A stretch of 64,000 bases of DNA, taken from contig OZ025815.1 of the NCBI GenBank assembly GCA_964019425.1, positions 62,001 to 126,000 on the forward strand, given 5' to 3'. Position 1 is the first letter of the stretch. Each line of letters begins with the position of its first letter. The position numbers and the translations under genes were made by a program. Below the pieces are notes generated by a model. The model was not told where the DNA came from and made no database searches. It worked only from the letters and a program-made list of their open reading frames with translations. Positions 1 through 8,890 of the stretch are shown piece after piece. This stretch comes from Flectonema sp. DT1601 (lineage: Eukaryota; Euglenozoa; Diplonemea; Diplonemida; Diplonemidae).

Positions 1-540
1 GCACGATAAATGAATAATTTTGAAGCACTTTCTGCAACTCCACGTTGGTTGGGCACTTCGGATAGCAGAGACACAAATGATACATTCATAATTGCCAGTA
101 GTGAGGCAGTGGATTGAGTCTGTGGCCAGCTCAGTATGACCGCTGGTGTCGCAAGGCTCACGCTTAACATCAGGAACATCAACCATCGATGTGGATGTTG
201 CCAAAGTGTCGTCATCTTCGTCACTGCAATCCTTTTCCGGAGTAGCTTTTGGTGGTCTATTTCCCTTTCCTTTTCCCTTTCCCTTCTTACCTCCCTTTCT
301 TCCTTTGCCCTTTCCCCCTTCTCTGCTTTTCCCTCCCTCACTAGTACCTGCACTCGTGCAATCCCTGGCTAAGTGTCCTTCTTCACCACATTTAAAGCAT
401 GCTCCCGACTGGGCAGCGTATCCTTTTCCCTTTCCCTTTCCTTTTCCCTTACCGCTGCTTCTTTTTCCTCCTGTGCCCTTTCGTGGCGGCTTGTTGTCAG
501 CGGGAATTGAGTGCGGTTCGTTGGGTGCAGCACCGCTCAT
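1..540 (-). CDS. NF-X1-type zinc-finger protein, N-terminal part (cut by window edge)
   Basis: 180 codons are open from the ATG at 538-540 to the window edge, so the gene continues outside. Order seen: a short Pro/Asn-rich start, a Lys-Gly dipeptide stretch (about residues 31-40), a CCHC zinc knuckle (C48, C51, H56, C61), a second Lys-Gly stretch (about 76-93), an acidic linker, then a RING-like start at C153-x2-C156 followed by W167-S-C169-x2-C172 and H177-L-x-C180. The Tyr-Glu-Cys, Trp-Ser-Cys and His-Leu-x-Cys spacing is what NF-X1/FAP1-family proteins show before their NFX1 cysteine repeats. Family members are nuclear DNA- or RNA-associated regulators and ubiquitin-ligase candidates. A CTTTTCCTCTGCAG acceptor ends 8 bases before the start codon, which supports this start. 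The knuckle and Lys-Gly runs are not usual for the family. The NFX1 repeats themselves would lie outside, so the call rests on the RING-like part. Confidence 0.75.
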   Translation of the reverse strand, partial: MSGAAPNEPHSIPADNKPPRKGTGGKRSSGKGKGKGKGKGYAAQSGACFKCGEEGHLARDCTSAGTSEGGKSREGGKGKGRKGGKKGKGKGKGNRPPKATPEKDCSDEDDDTLATSTSMVDVPDVKREPCDTSGHTELATDSIHCLTTGNYECIICVSAIRSAQPTWSCRKCFKIIHLSC

Positions 541-856
541 GATTAATCCTGCAGAGGAAAAGATTTTAAAATATGAAATACAAAATAATTCAACATCCTC
601 CGCCCAACATATTTATTTTGCAGTTTCTGGTTTACTGAAGCAGAATTAATTGTTTGCTTGCGAACAAAATTTATACTCTCAGAAAACCAGGCACTCCACA
701 TTGTAAACAGTCCGGTTGTGTAATGCGGGACTCGTGTCGAACTACGGGGGGTGGGTGTAACAGTAACGTCAACAATGAAAATAGAGTTTTTTCGTTTTTT
801 GAGGTTCGGATTTAACCCCCCCTCATTGCACTCTTAGTAGTTAGTATTTGAGAAGT

Positions 857-2011
857 CTAAAGAGAATTGCTGGTAGGTGCTGCTGACGGCGCAGGTACAA
901 CTGCAATCGCTGGAGCCGGTGCTGCAGAAGACCCCTGGGGTGCGGGTGCAACAGTTGTTGTCATTGGTAGTGCCGTTGTCGTCGTAGTACTTGGAATCGG
1001 CTTCAACAGTAACGCAGCAGTTTTAAGTCCATGAATTGGTTGACCCCCAACCGCCTGCAAAGTCGAAACAGTCGCGGGAACAGGAATTCGTGCTGGTCCT
1101 GAATTCGCAGGGCTTTGTACAACTTGTTGAGCTGCCTGGACAACAGAAGATTGCCCACCTGCTGCTGTTGAATTTAAGTTGTTAAGACCAAACATTCCAG
1201 AGATTCTACCAAGAATTGTTGGTGTGTAGACAGCTTGCTGCGATTGAGGTTTTGGTGCGAATAACTCCGGGTGCTTTCTTTGCTGATGGCGCTGAAGGTG
1301 AAGCACGTCATTCGATTGTTTAGAAGCCTGTCGCTTTTGTTCATCTTTTTGGTGAGCCAGAAGTTCTTCGCGTTTACTTCGTTGACGGGAATCTAACCCG
1401 TGGAGTTGTTTTGAGGTGCCGTTTTGCTGCCGTTGGTGGAGCTGAATTTGCTGTCGCTGTTGACGTCTGAACTGAGCTTCCTGCTGATGTTTGAAAGTTA
1501 ATTGATCCCTCTCTTGTCTACCTTTTAATTCCTCTATTTGGTGAGCCTGTTTGTCATGAAGCTTTTGCCTCTCAGCTTCCTGTGTTGATTTCAAATGACC
1601 AACTTGCTGCTGTTGCTTTGACTCGTGACTTCTCATAACACGAGTTTGCTGGTGGACTTGCTTGTGATCTAGACGTGCTTTTTGTTGCTGTTGATGCAAT
1701 AATTGATCTTGTATCAATCGATCTTTCTTCTCATGTTGTCGTTGTGTCATTTGGTCACGTTCTTCTTTTTGTTTAGATAGCAGCCTATCTCGGTGTATTA
1801 AATGCTTGTCTCTTAACTTCTTCAACTGTCCATCAAATTTCTGCTTATAATCAACAGCCTTCTTCTCTTTGTGTCCTTTTGCATCAAGTGATGGCGGATT
1901 AAAATACAACCCGTTTATATATTGATCTTTTCTCATATCTGAAACGCCGGGTGTGCCGATGTGATGGTGGTGTCCATGTCGGTGATGGTGGTGGTGTCCG
2001 TGGTGGTGCAT
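857..2011 (-). CDS. His-rich, Gln-rich coiled-coil protein of unknown function
   Basis: 384 residues. The first 17 residues are almost all His with Gly and Arg, a likely metal-binding tract. Residues about 50-240 are highly charged and Gln-rich and should form a long helix or coiled coil. The last 130 residues are rich in Ala, Pro, Thr and Val and look disordered. No catalytic motif is visible. The start is supported by an acceptor (TTTTCTCTTTTTCATTAG) ending 14 bases before the ATG. It lies downstream of the 736-residue gene on the same strand, about 640 bases away. I do not recognise the family. The composition could fit a structural or condensate-forming protein, but that is inference. Confidence 0.65.
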   Translation of the reverse strand: MHHHGHHHHHRHGHHHHIGTPGVSDMRKDQYINGLYFNPPSLDAKGHKEKKAVDYKQKFDGQLKKLRDKHLIHRDRLLSKQKEERDQMTQRQHEKKDRLIQDQLLHQQQQKARLDHKQVHQQTRVMRSHESKQQQQVGHLKSTQEAERQKLHDKQAHQIEELKGRQERDQLTFKHQQEAQFRRQQRQQIQLHQRQQNGTSKQLHGLDSRQRSKREELLAHQKDEQKRQASKQSNDVLHLQRHQQRKHPELFAPKPQSQQAVYTPTILGRISGMFGLNNLNSTAAGGQSSVVQAAQQVVQSPANSGPARIPVPATVSTLQAVGGQPIHGLKTAALLLKPIPSTTTTTALPMTTTVAPAPQGSSAAPAPAIAVVPAPSAAPTSNSL

Positions 2012-2648
2012 TTGTAAGTTGCCACCTAATGAAAAAGAGAAAATTAAAAAACCAACTGCAGATATTGCTACTCAAACAATTTCTACCATCCGGGATGTGT
2101 ACCTGAAAAAAAGACTCGAAAATGATAATTAAGAACAGATTGGCTCTCAACCCTTGATTAACCTTCTCGGAACATAAAAGAGAATGACAGTGATAATCCT
2201 TAATAGATTCATCACGGAAGATATCCTTCCTAATTCTCTGATGTCAGAAGTGCAGTCAAGAGATGACGACGTCTCTCGCCCGGAGTAGAGACCCCGCGCG
2301 ATGATTAACAAACGTCATGATGGAAGAGTGATAATCCTTAACGGACACATCAAACTGAAGATAAAATATTCTCCTTAACAACAGTCTACGATATACACAC
2401 GCAGAGTATAAACAACAAACACAACAACACAAATAATGCTAATCAGAGGTTTCAATGCGATCCATTTACTCAATCAGAAAGTACTACAAGTTGTCCCCAA
2501 AATCAGTTGAAGAGACTGACGTTGAGTATCAAAGGAAGAAGTCGAATGCATCAATAATTAGCAACATCTGTAAACTACACGTGGACATAACGAAACTCAA
2601 GAACTAATAAAATAAGAAACGAATTCAAACCAAACAACAGACAAATGG
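2012..2648. other. Intergenic stretch with a diverged direct repeat
   Basis: No coding signal. A 26-base sequence at 2189-2214 recurs at 2327-2352 with four differences. Between them 2271-2276 and 2287-2292 form a six-base inverted repeat (GTCTCT/AGAGAC). The splice acceptor for the gene at 857-2011 is at the low-coordinate end. Confidence 0.5.
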
Positions 2649-4859
2649 CTACGGATGCCTTCTCATTACAAACACATTTCTTTGCATATTCAGTTGCGAG
2701 TCATTCACCCAAGTGTGCTTCACGGGACTGATGTGAAATTCTGTTGTTGTAACTGTCAAAGAGATGCACCAAACTGCCACATTAGCAGCGTCAGTAATCC
2801 GACCAGGCGAAGAGTCAGGGCGGAACGGTGGAAACGAAATTGCCTTTGAAAAAGCAACACAATCAACAGGTACTGTAATAACACCCGAAGAGTGAAGAAT
2901 TGAAATGGACACGTAAAGAGTCGACTCAACATTTGTAAGAGAAATAGATCCACTCGTTTGAGAAAGTGCGATGTCACACAGATTTTTACCGGTCGAGGTT
3001 TGAATATCAAAACACATTTCTGTCCATCTTCTCAAGAAGACAGCATCTGGGTCGGTGTGCTTAGTTTTGTAAAATGCAACTAACTCCCTTTCGGGGTTTC
3101 CGAGAGGAAATTGGACCAAAAAAGGCTGCTTCGCCGATAGCTTCGAAGGCAGACTAATCATTGTACTTCTGGTAAGCAACAATCGGGTGTGATTGAGGAG
3201 GAATTCTTCACCTTTACCATCGGCCTCGTCGGAATCGTAGTCGTACTCCAAGAATCGAAGCTCGTTCTTTAATGTGGACAACACTTCCTCCACAGACAAG
3301 TTAAATGTTTTTGAAATCTTCGATACCATTTCCTTCTTAAACCAGTTGAACAACTCACTCTCTGACAAGACGTGTTTTTCCATCTCCTTTGCGATGTAAA
3401 TCTTGCAGAAGTCTGTAAACCGATTCTCAAGAGTCTTCATGTACTCATCTCGTTCGCTTCTTGTTGCTGACAAGAATCTTCGTGTACTGAAGTGGTATTG
3501 CTCGCTTCGGAGCAGCTGCTCGAGAGCCGCTGTTCTTTTTGTCGCGTTTGGCATTTTAGAAAGTGATTTAATTACTTCAAATAAATTATTTTTTTGGACA
3601 CTTTCCTGAAGCAGAATCGGTGAAGCTACTTCAAAAGCAACAAGAGCACTTTGAGCAATCTCTTGTTGATAAAGTACTTCTCTCAACTCCCCGCTGTACA
3701 TATCTTCAGCTATTGAGGTTGCCTTTTCCGCTCGCTTCACAGGGCAGAGGAGCCACCATTCTTCGATCATTTTTTCAGTTGTCTCTTTTAAGTCATTTTC
3801 TTTAACGCATTTAGACTTGTGATACGTCACAACTTTATTAAATACTTCTGCACTTCGAGTTTGCAGAGAGAATGCGTACAGACCCCTGTAGGGGAGTTCC
3901 AACTTCAGAATAATATCATCCGTGTTTAGGGATTGTGCAAATATTGGTACGAATGACGCCTTTACATCAGAAGGGAGGTTTTTGCTAAAAAGCTGATCAT
4001 TTATTTCAGGGAAAGGATTGATTGGAATAGAAGTTTGTTTGAGTTCTTGCATGTGACTCCTGGGTAGTGATAGTGTGTTTTCGTATTGTAGTATTTTAAA
4101 GCGAGCGAGACATCCGCATTCAACCATAGAGCGTTCCCAGGCTTGAATTTCTGTCCATTGTGTAGGCCGCTTCATGCAGTCTTTGATTTGGTTTTCAGCA
4201 TGTGCTAACTGCGGATGATTATCTTCAAAGTTGACCGCCGAAAGAACGTATTCATCTTCGAGTTCGTCTTCCTTTTTTACTTCTTCTTCAGACTTTGTTA
4301 CTAATAAGACTGTCACACATTGTTCATATTGTTTAGTAATTCTAAAGTACAACATATCTTCTTCTAACTTTGTAGATGTCACTTCTACACATTTGACATT
4401 TACAATTATTGTGTCATCGTATTGATGTTGCTCTTTAATTAGTTGTGCTTTTGATAATTGTTTAAGTGGGCAACTGTTTAGCAGTAGTTGAGATTGCATT
4501 GGTTGAGAATTTAATTTTGTGATTAAATACGAAGAGCAGCTGGGTATGAATTGAGGGATGGGATGATATTCACAGAGTGTCCCAGAAGGTGGGATTGGGT
4601 ATGGAATTATCTTTCCATTTGATTCACAAATTACTATTTTTGACATCGCCATGGAAACCTTTACAACTATTCCTCTACAAGTCGGTATGCCTGCTTCACT
4701 GCTGAATGAGAACATATCTCCTATCTTCACACCATTCCCTTTACCTGCAGTGATCCATCCATCCATGTTCAGTACAGCAGTCAGTTTAGAGTGGCATCTA
4801 ATCTCTTCATATCCCAACGCTTCAGCAACACTTCCCGCAGTTTCAAACCCACATCGCAT
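2649..4859 (-). CDS. Conserved-looking 736-residue protein, family not recognised
   Basis: One uninterrupted frame of 736 residues with normal globular composition and several Trp and Cys residues, so probably a folded multi-domain protein rather than a chance frame. There is no signal peptide, membrane segment or motif I can name; residues 380-560 are mostly helical and charged. The acceptor TTTTATTACAG ends at 4872, 12 bases before the ATG, and the frame is open back to it (four extra residues W-T-A-S), so an upstream coding exon is possible. The stop codon of the preceding gene is only 81 bases upstream of that acceptor, leaving almost no room for a separate promoter. A second ATG at 4852-4854 is out of frame. 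Function unknown. Confidence 0.65.
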   Translation of the reverse strand: MRCGFETAGSVAEALGYEEIRCHSKLTAVLNMDGWITAGKGNGVKIGDMFSFSSEAGIPTCRGIVVKVSMAMSKIVICESNGKIIPYPIPPSGTLCEYHPIPQFIPSCSSYLITKLNSQPMQSQLLLNSCPLKQLSKAQLIKEQHQYDDTIIVNVKCVEVTSTKLEEDMLYFRITKQYEQCVTVLLVTKSEEEVKKEDELEDEYVLSAVNFEDNHPQLAHAENQIKDCMKRPTQWTEIQAWERSMVECGCLARFKILQYENTLSLPRSHMQELKQTSIPINPFPEINDQLFSKNLPSDVKASFVPIFAQSLNTDDIILKLELPYRGLYAFSLQTRSAEVFNKVVTYHKSKCVKENDLKETTEKMIEEWWLLCPVKRAEKATSIAEDMYSGELREVLYQQEIAQSALVAFEVASPILLQESVQKNNLFEVIKSLSKMPNATKRTAALEQLLRSEQYHFSTRRFLSATRSERDEYMKTLENRFTDFCKIYIAKEMEKHVLSESELFNWFKKEMVSKISKTFNLSVEEVLSTLKNELRFLEYDYDSDEADGKGEEFLLNHTRLLLTRSTMISLPSKLSAKQPFLVQFPLGNPERELVAFYKTKHTDPDAVFLRRWTEMCFDIQTSTGKNLCDIALSQTSGSISLTNVESTLYVSISILHSSGVITVPVDCVAFSKAISFPPFRPDSSPGRITDAANVAVWCISLTVTTTEFHISPVKHTWVNDSQLNMQRNVFVMRRHP

Positions 4860-4952
4860 GCTTGCTGTCCACTGTAATAAAAGTTAATTGAGGTAATCAT
4901 CAGCATAAAAATAAAGTTAGAAATCCGATAAGAAGGTTGTAATTCGCGAGAA

Positions 4953-5883
4953 CTAATTTAACAAATCAATTCCAACTCTGTTTTGAAAGTATCGATAAAC
5001 AGTCGTAGCAGATAAACGATAGCCCAAGAGGGGGATGGAACTCTTCCAGCCTTTCCCGAAAACATCATCATGAGAAGGAGAATGAGATCGGGTGGAGGGC
5101 GAAAACTCCATCAGCTTCCAATCAGCAATGTTAAGTTGGGTATCTTGCTCCTCACTCGAAAAGCTTGAAGAACTTCATTGAACTTTTTGGGTGGCTACGC
5201 TATACTCAGATGTACTTATCGTACTATTGAAGGTTACTTAGGTATGATTGGCATCATAGACAGAAGTCGTTTCTTTGTATTCCTTCTTTTTAAGAAATAT
5301 AACTTACCGAGTCATAGAGTGAATCTGATGTGTACTTTTGATAGTTATCTTTGTGTCTCCTTTTATAATGGTCTCTCGGCGTCTTATTTCTTTTTAACTT
5401 TGTCTTAGTCGATATTCTTAAGGTAGTTGGGCACCCACGAGAGAAGTAGAAAGTAATATTTTCGGGACAAAGAAACATTGCAACTACCTCAATGACATCC
5501 AAAGGGAGACGAGATAACGTGGGGGTCGAAGTGTTAGTGACCCAAGCAAGGTAGACTTTCTCGGGAATAAAATCCAAAGAAAGTGCGACTCCCCGACTTC
5601 CATGTGGGCACACTGGTAGTAACAGAACAGATATGTGATTTAATGTGGTATTGAAAACCTTCTTCATTCCGATTACTGAGATGTTTTTGTTGTTTTTACA
5701 CCCAACACCACGAGATTCTATTAGGAGGCTCTCGCCAGTAGTCGATTGAAAATGAACAGTCCTCCCATCACTGCAGTCTGAGAGTGATATTGGTATCGGT
5801 AAGTCTAATTGTTGTTGGATGTCTCTCTCTAATGCTCTCACATGGTATTCGTTTGTTCTGTATGTGGTGATACTTTTATCCAT
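4953..5883 (-). CDS. Two-exon unknown protein, 257 residues
   Basis: Exon 1 is 5308-5883 (192 codons, starting M-D-K-S-I-T-T). A GTAAGT donor begins at 5307, and without splicing the frame stops six codons later. Exon 2 is 4953-5150 (65 codons plus TAG), entered at a GAG acceptor in phase 0, and reads E-Q-D-T-Q-L-N onward. The intron is 157 bases, longer than others here. A run resembling the start of an F-box (L-P-L-D-V-I-E-V-V) lies near residue 128, but it is too short to rely on. A basic Lys/Arg patch precedes the exon junction. The acceptor before the start codon ends CACACAG, four bases upstream. No family recognised; the exon 2 join is the less certain part. Confidence 0.55.
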
Positions 5884-6150
5884 CTAACTGTGTGAGATGT
5901 AATGAAAAGACAAACGACTGTTGAATGGTTCACTCCGTCACGAAACTAAAGACAAGGTCTGTGCCGTTACGTAATATTTTTCATTTTTAATTAATTGTGT
6001 TACTGCAAGAAAGTGAATTTTGATAAAAAATTGACTAACCAGCCACTGAAGGACTACCAGCCTATCAGAAGGTTCTAATCTACGTGTCTATTTATTAAAT
6101 TGGGACAATGGGATTACCAATGATGAAGAGCTAAGAGAGATTCACAAGAA

Positions 6151-6720
6151 TTAAATTGGGAATATTGGCTGCAGTATAGAACACTGTTCGAAGGATCCCG
6201 GCATGCAGAGGTCAGGCGTTTCAGTCGTTGGATCGAACTCAAAAGAAACAGGAGCGAGATGGGGACTGATTGGAAGAAACATTTCTTCGATGTCAGGAAC
6301 GTCGATATCTTCTTCGAATGAAATATCATCAATTGGTGGTGGTTTTAATACATCCAAAGGTACTCTTCGTAGGGAGTCATCGAGTGCTGGTAAGTCATTT
6401 TCATCAAAACAAAATCCGACATTTCTTAACGCTTCACCAGATGGAGGTGGAAAGCTCATTTCAATATCAGCAACCCGCTCGCTGTCTCGCAGTCTTCTAT
6501 CAACAAACACTTCAACTTGTCGTATTCCAGTTGTTTCCATTTTACACGTCGTTGGTGTCCATTGACCGCTTATCGGTGTTCTTCCCATCATCTTTTGTGG
6601 TGTTGGGTTTGGTGTATTTGTGCATCTACTTTGTAATGCTGTAGCAGGAGTGTTTCCTCTCACAGTCTTCGCTCGTACCGGAGTGAAGTTCATCTGCCTC
6701 CCTGGAGTTGCAGTATTCAT
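6151..6720 (-). CDS. Thr-Pro-rich acidic-tailed protein, unknown
   Basis: 189 residues. The N-terminal 60 residues are basic and full of Thr-Pro pairs (A-T-P, F-T-P, N-T-P, R-T-P, W-T-P), which are typical sites for proline-directed kinases such as CDKs. The C-terminal half is acidic and proline-rich (D-D-I-S-F-E-E-D-I-D) and ends in hydrophobic residues. The basic, phosphorylatable head and acidic tail suggest a cell-cycle-regulated disordered protein, but no family motif is clear. The likely start is the ATG at 6718-6720; upstream an AG follows a T-rich stretch about 16 bases away. Codon use matches neighbouring genes. Confidence 0.55.
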   Translation of the reverse strand: MNTATPGRQMNFTPVRAKTVRGNTPATALQSRCTNTPNPTPQKMMGRTPISGQWTPTTCKMETTGIRQVEVFVDRRLRDSERVADIEMSFPPPSGEALRNVGFCFDENDLPALDDSLRRVPLDVLKPPPIDDISFEEDIDVPDIEEMFLPISPHLAPVSFEFDPTTETPDLCMPGSFEQCSILQPIFPI

Positions 6721-7033
6721 ATTATTAAAGTTTGAACCTTTTTGAATAAAAAAATTAACTTCTCATCTTGATGATTGTTTTGTATGAAGCAATTCTACTT
6801 TCATTAAACTCTTCTCCAGACATGAGTATTTCGTCTAATTAAAATATTAATTAAGTCGTAACAAAAGTAGCATTGTGACATTCGTTTTGTGTATAATTCG
6901 TTCTACTTTTTATTTCCTTTCCTTTCCTTTTTTTTTTTTTTTTTGTTTGGATATTTTCTTTTTTTATAGTATTTTTCGTTTTTTTTTACTCACTCAACAG
7001 GAATTCTGTTTGTCTTCGTCAGACGTCAACATT
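6721..7033. other. AT-rich gap with T runs
   Basis: Contains a T run of about 17 bases near 6928-6945 and other short T runs. I see no gene, RNA or repeat here. Confidence 0.5.
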
Positions 7034-7174
7034 TTAAGATTTCTGATAGGTGACAGTGTATCCAGAGTTCTGAGCTGGTAGGTACAAGTTACCTGGCAAG
7101 ATGTTGTATGCCTGGTTTCCTGGAAGTGCGAAGGTGTATCCTGCTCCTCCCTGGGCTGGTGCTCCGGCTGGCAT
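7034..7174 (-). CDS. Microprotein B1 (46 residues) of the tandem ABAB array
   Basis: 46-residue Gly/Ala/Pro/Asn-rich product beginning M-P-A-G-A-P. It shares a pattern with the A copies: G-Y-x-F-x-L-P-x-N-Q, then P-G-N-L-x-L-P, then G-Y-x-x-x-Y near the end. The start is supported by the acceptor TTTCCTCCACAG ending at 7202, 27 bases upstream, and by the same ACAACAATGCC start context as the other copies. The nucleotide sequence from acceptor to near the stop matches B2 (8047-8187), apart from a few bases at the last codon and stop. Reading is open between acceptor and ATG in phase 0, so a short upstream exon is possible. No known family. Confidence 0.6.
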   Translation of the reverse strand: MPAGAPAQGGAGYTFALPGNQAYNILPGNLYLPAQNSGYTVTYQKS

Positions 7175-7504
7175 TGTTGTGTAGGGGTTTGTGTAAGTTG
7201 GCTGTGGAGGAAATCACAAACATAAATCACTTAACAGAACGAATCAACTGTATCTTAAACATCTTATGAACACCATCCCTGACTTAACAGACGTACTTAA
7301 TGTTCACAGACATGTCAAGTGAAATAGTGTATTGTTTCTTTTTATTTTTTGGCTTTTTTTTTTCCCCTTTTTTTTTTTTGGAGTGTCAATGTTCTTTTCT
7401 GTTTTCTATTCATTCATGAAGTGTGCGTCAGAATATAACACTGATCCACGAAGTACAGCTCCCGTTGTCAGCATTTCTATTTATTTCAGTGCAACAGGTC
7501 TTCC
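7175..7504. other. Spacer between microprotein genes A1 and B1
   Basis: Contains the B1 splice acceptor near 7202 and T runs at about 7338-7380. It is not similar to the spacer between A2 and B2, although the flanking genes are near identical. Confidence 0.5.
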
Positions 7505-7651
7505 TTAGGATGAGTTCGAGTAGATAATAGAATAGCCCTCAGCATTCCCTGGAAGCTGAAGGTTTCCAGGGTTGATAACTACCTTCTGGTTTGCTGGAAG
7601 AGTGAATGCGTATCCTCCTGGACGTGGAGCGTTGATTCCCAATCCTGGCAT
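7505..7651 (-). CDS. Microprotein A1 (48 residues) of the tandem ABAB array
   Basis: 48 residues beginning M-P-G-L-G-I-N and ending Y-S-N-S-S. It is related to the B copies through G-Y-A-F-T-L-P, the P-G-N-L-Q-L-P block and the terminal G-Y-S-I-I-Y. The acceptor TTCCTCATTCCAG ends about 28 bases upstream. An alternative start exon exists: an ATG near 7770 followed by M-L-S-T-T-F and a GT donor would join in phase through a 73-base intron, a typical length here. The A2 copy carries two extra bases in the CA-rich leader, which would shift such a longer reading frame, so the M-P-G-L-G start is preferred. Confidence 0.6.
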   Translation of the reverse strand: MPGLGINAPRPGGYAFTLPANQKVVINPGNLQLPGNAEGYSIIYSNSS

Positions 7652-8046
7652 TGTTGTGTGTGTGTAAGAGTGTATATCTGGAATGAGGAAGATATCAAAT
7701 TTAGAGAGCTTCATCAAATTGATTAGTGAAGTGTTTGTATTAATAATCACCAAAAGTAGTAGACAACATGTTTCTTATTCTGCTTTGAAATATGACGTAT
7801 AATTTACAGATACGAAATGCTTCAACCGCTGACATATTATAAGTGTAGTTCTTTTTTTATCGATTTTTTTCTTTTCCTTCTTTTCTATCTTTTTAGTCTC
7901 TTTTAGCTGTAGGCCAGACTAACGGCTCCCTTCCGTTTCGTCTTCTGTCTTATAAAGTATTTCCTTCATTGCAATTTGTTGTTGAAAGTTGCTTTTTATA
8001 AAAATACTCAAAAGGTCAGCATTATATTCCTCCAGCCTCTTTCTAT
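7652..8046. other. Spacer between microprotein genes B2 and A1
   Basis: Holds the A1 leader and acceptor at 7679-7695 and T-rich runs at 7850-7890. No other gene is visible. Confidence 0.45.
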
Positions 8047-8187
8047 TTAGGACTTCTGATAGGTGACAGTGTATCCAGAGTTCTGAGCTGGTAGGTACAA
8101 GTTACCTGGCAAGATGTTGTATGCCTGGTTTCCTGGAAGTGCGAAGGTGTATCCTGCTCCTCCCTGGGCTGGTGCTCCGGCTGGCAT
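8047..8187 (-). CDS. Microprotein B2 (46 residues) of the tandem ABAB array
   Basis: Predicts the same 46-residue product as B1. The match to B1 ends on the upstream side exactly at the CAG acceptor (8219): beyond it the two loci are unrelated. An alternative frame through the same DNA is also open (Q-L-T-Q-T-P onward), but the frame given here is the one shared in pattern with the A copies. The acceptor is TTATTCCTTTCAG. Confidence 0.6.
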   Translation of the reverse strand: MPAGAPAQGGAGYTFALPGNQAYNILPGNLYLPAQNSGYTVTYQKS

Positions 8188-8620
8188 TGTTGTGTAGGGG
8201 TTTGTGTAAGTTGGCTGAAAGGAATAAAAATATTGAGAAGACCGACTTCCACAATATGATTCACACGAGCTACCTCAACGAGTATAAAGTATTCCTCGAG
8301 CTCGACATTATAATTTTTGGACTGAGAAGAGAGATTACTGCAGTTGCCAGCTGTGAACCCGAACCCGTCCAACCCGCGAAGCTTTTCGCTTGCTGTGTGT
8401 TTTGTTTTCAAAGTGTAAGTGTAAGGAAGTCACTTTGTAGTCTTTTTTTTTTTTGTTTTTTTTTGTTTTTTTTGTATTTTTGTCAACTTACTGTTTTCTT
8501 CCATTTTTTTACTCCCTACTTTTGGTTTATTTTTTTTGGAAATCACCATCGTTAGAAGGGCGTCAAGAGGGCTGCATTTTTGCAATCACTTCGTACAACA
8601 GCCGCCCACTTGTAACGTCA

Positions 8621-8767
8621 TTAGGATGAGTTCGAGTAGATAATAGAATAGCCCTCAGCATTCCCTGGAAGCTGAAGGTTTCCAGGGTTGATAACTACCT
8701 TCTGGTTTGCTGGAAGAGTGAATGCGTATCCTCCTGGACGTGGAGCGTTGATTCCCAATCCTGGCAT
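8621..8767 (-). CDS. Microprotein A2 (48 residues), first gene of the tandem ABAB array
   Basis: Predicts the same 48-residue product as A1, with DNA identity running from the stop codon through the leader and acceptor to about 8813, apart from one extra TG dinucleotide in the leader. This is the most upstream copy. The perfect 12-copy minisatellite starts about 120 bases upstream. Function unknown; the short Gly/Pro/Asn/Tyr-rich product with repeated Gly-Tyr could be structural or secreted after processing, but no signal peptide is visible. Confidence 0.6.
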   Translation of the reverse strand: MPGLGINAPRPGGYAFTLPANQKVVINPGNLQLPGNAEGYSIIYSNSS

Positions 8768-8890
8768 TGTTGTGTGTGTGTGTAAGAGTGTATATCTGGA
8801 ATGAGGAAGATATTGTGAATATACCTGAATACGAAAGTAAAGTGTGAAATCGAAGTTCGTTGACCACCACGTGAGTGTCATTTAGAAGCC

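Noticed and set aside
6151-6720. Securin-like reading of the Thr-Pro-rich protein
   Set aside because: Basic head and acidic tail fit, but no clear destruction box or KEN box and no recognisable separase-binding segment.
7034-8411. Second open frame through the B copies (Q-L-T-Q-T-P onward, ending near 7000 and 8043)
   Set aside because: Only the Gly-Tyr frame shares its pattern with the A copies; the other frame has no shared end and no supported start.
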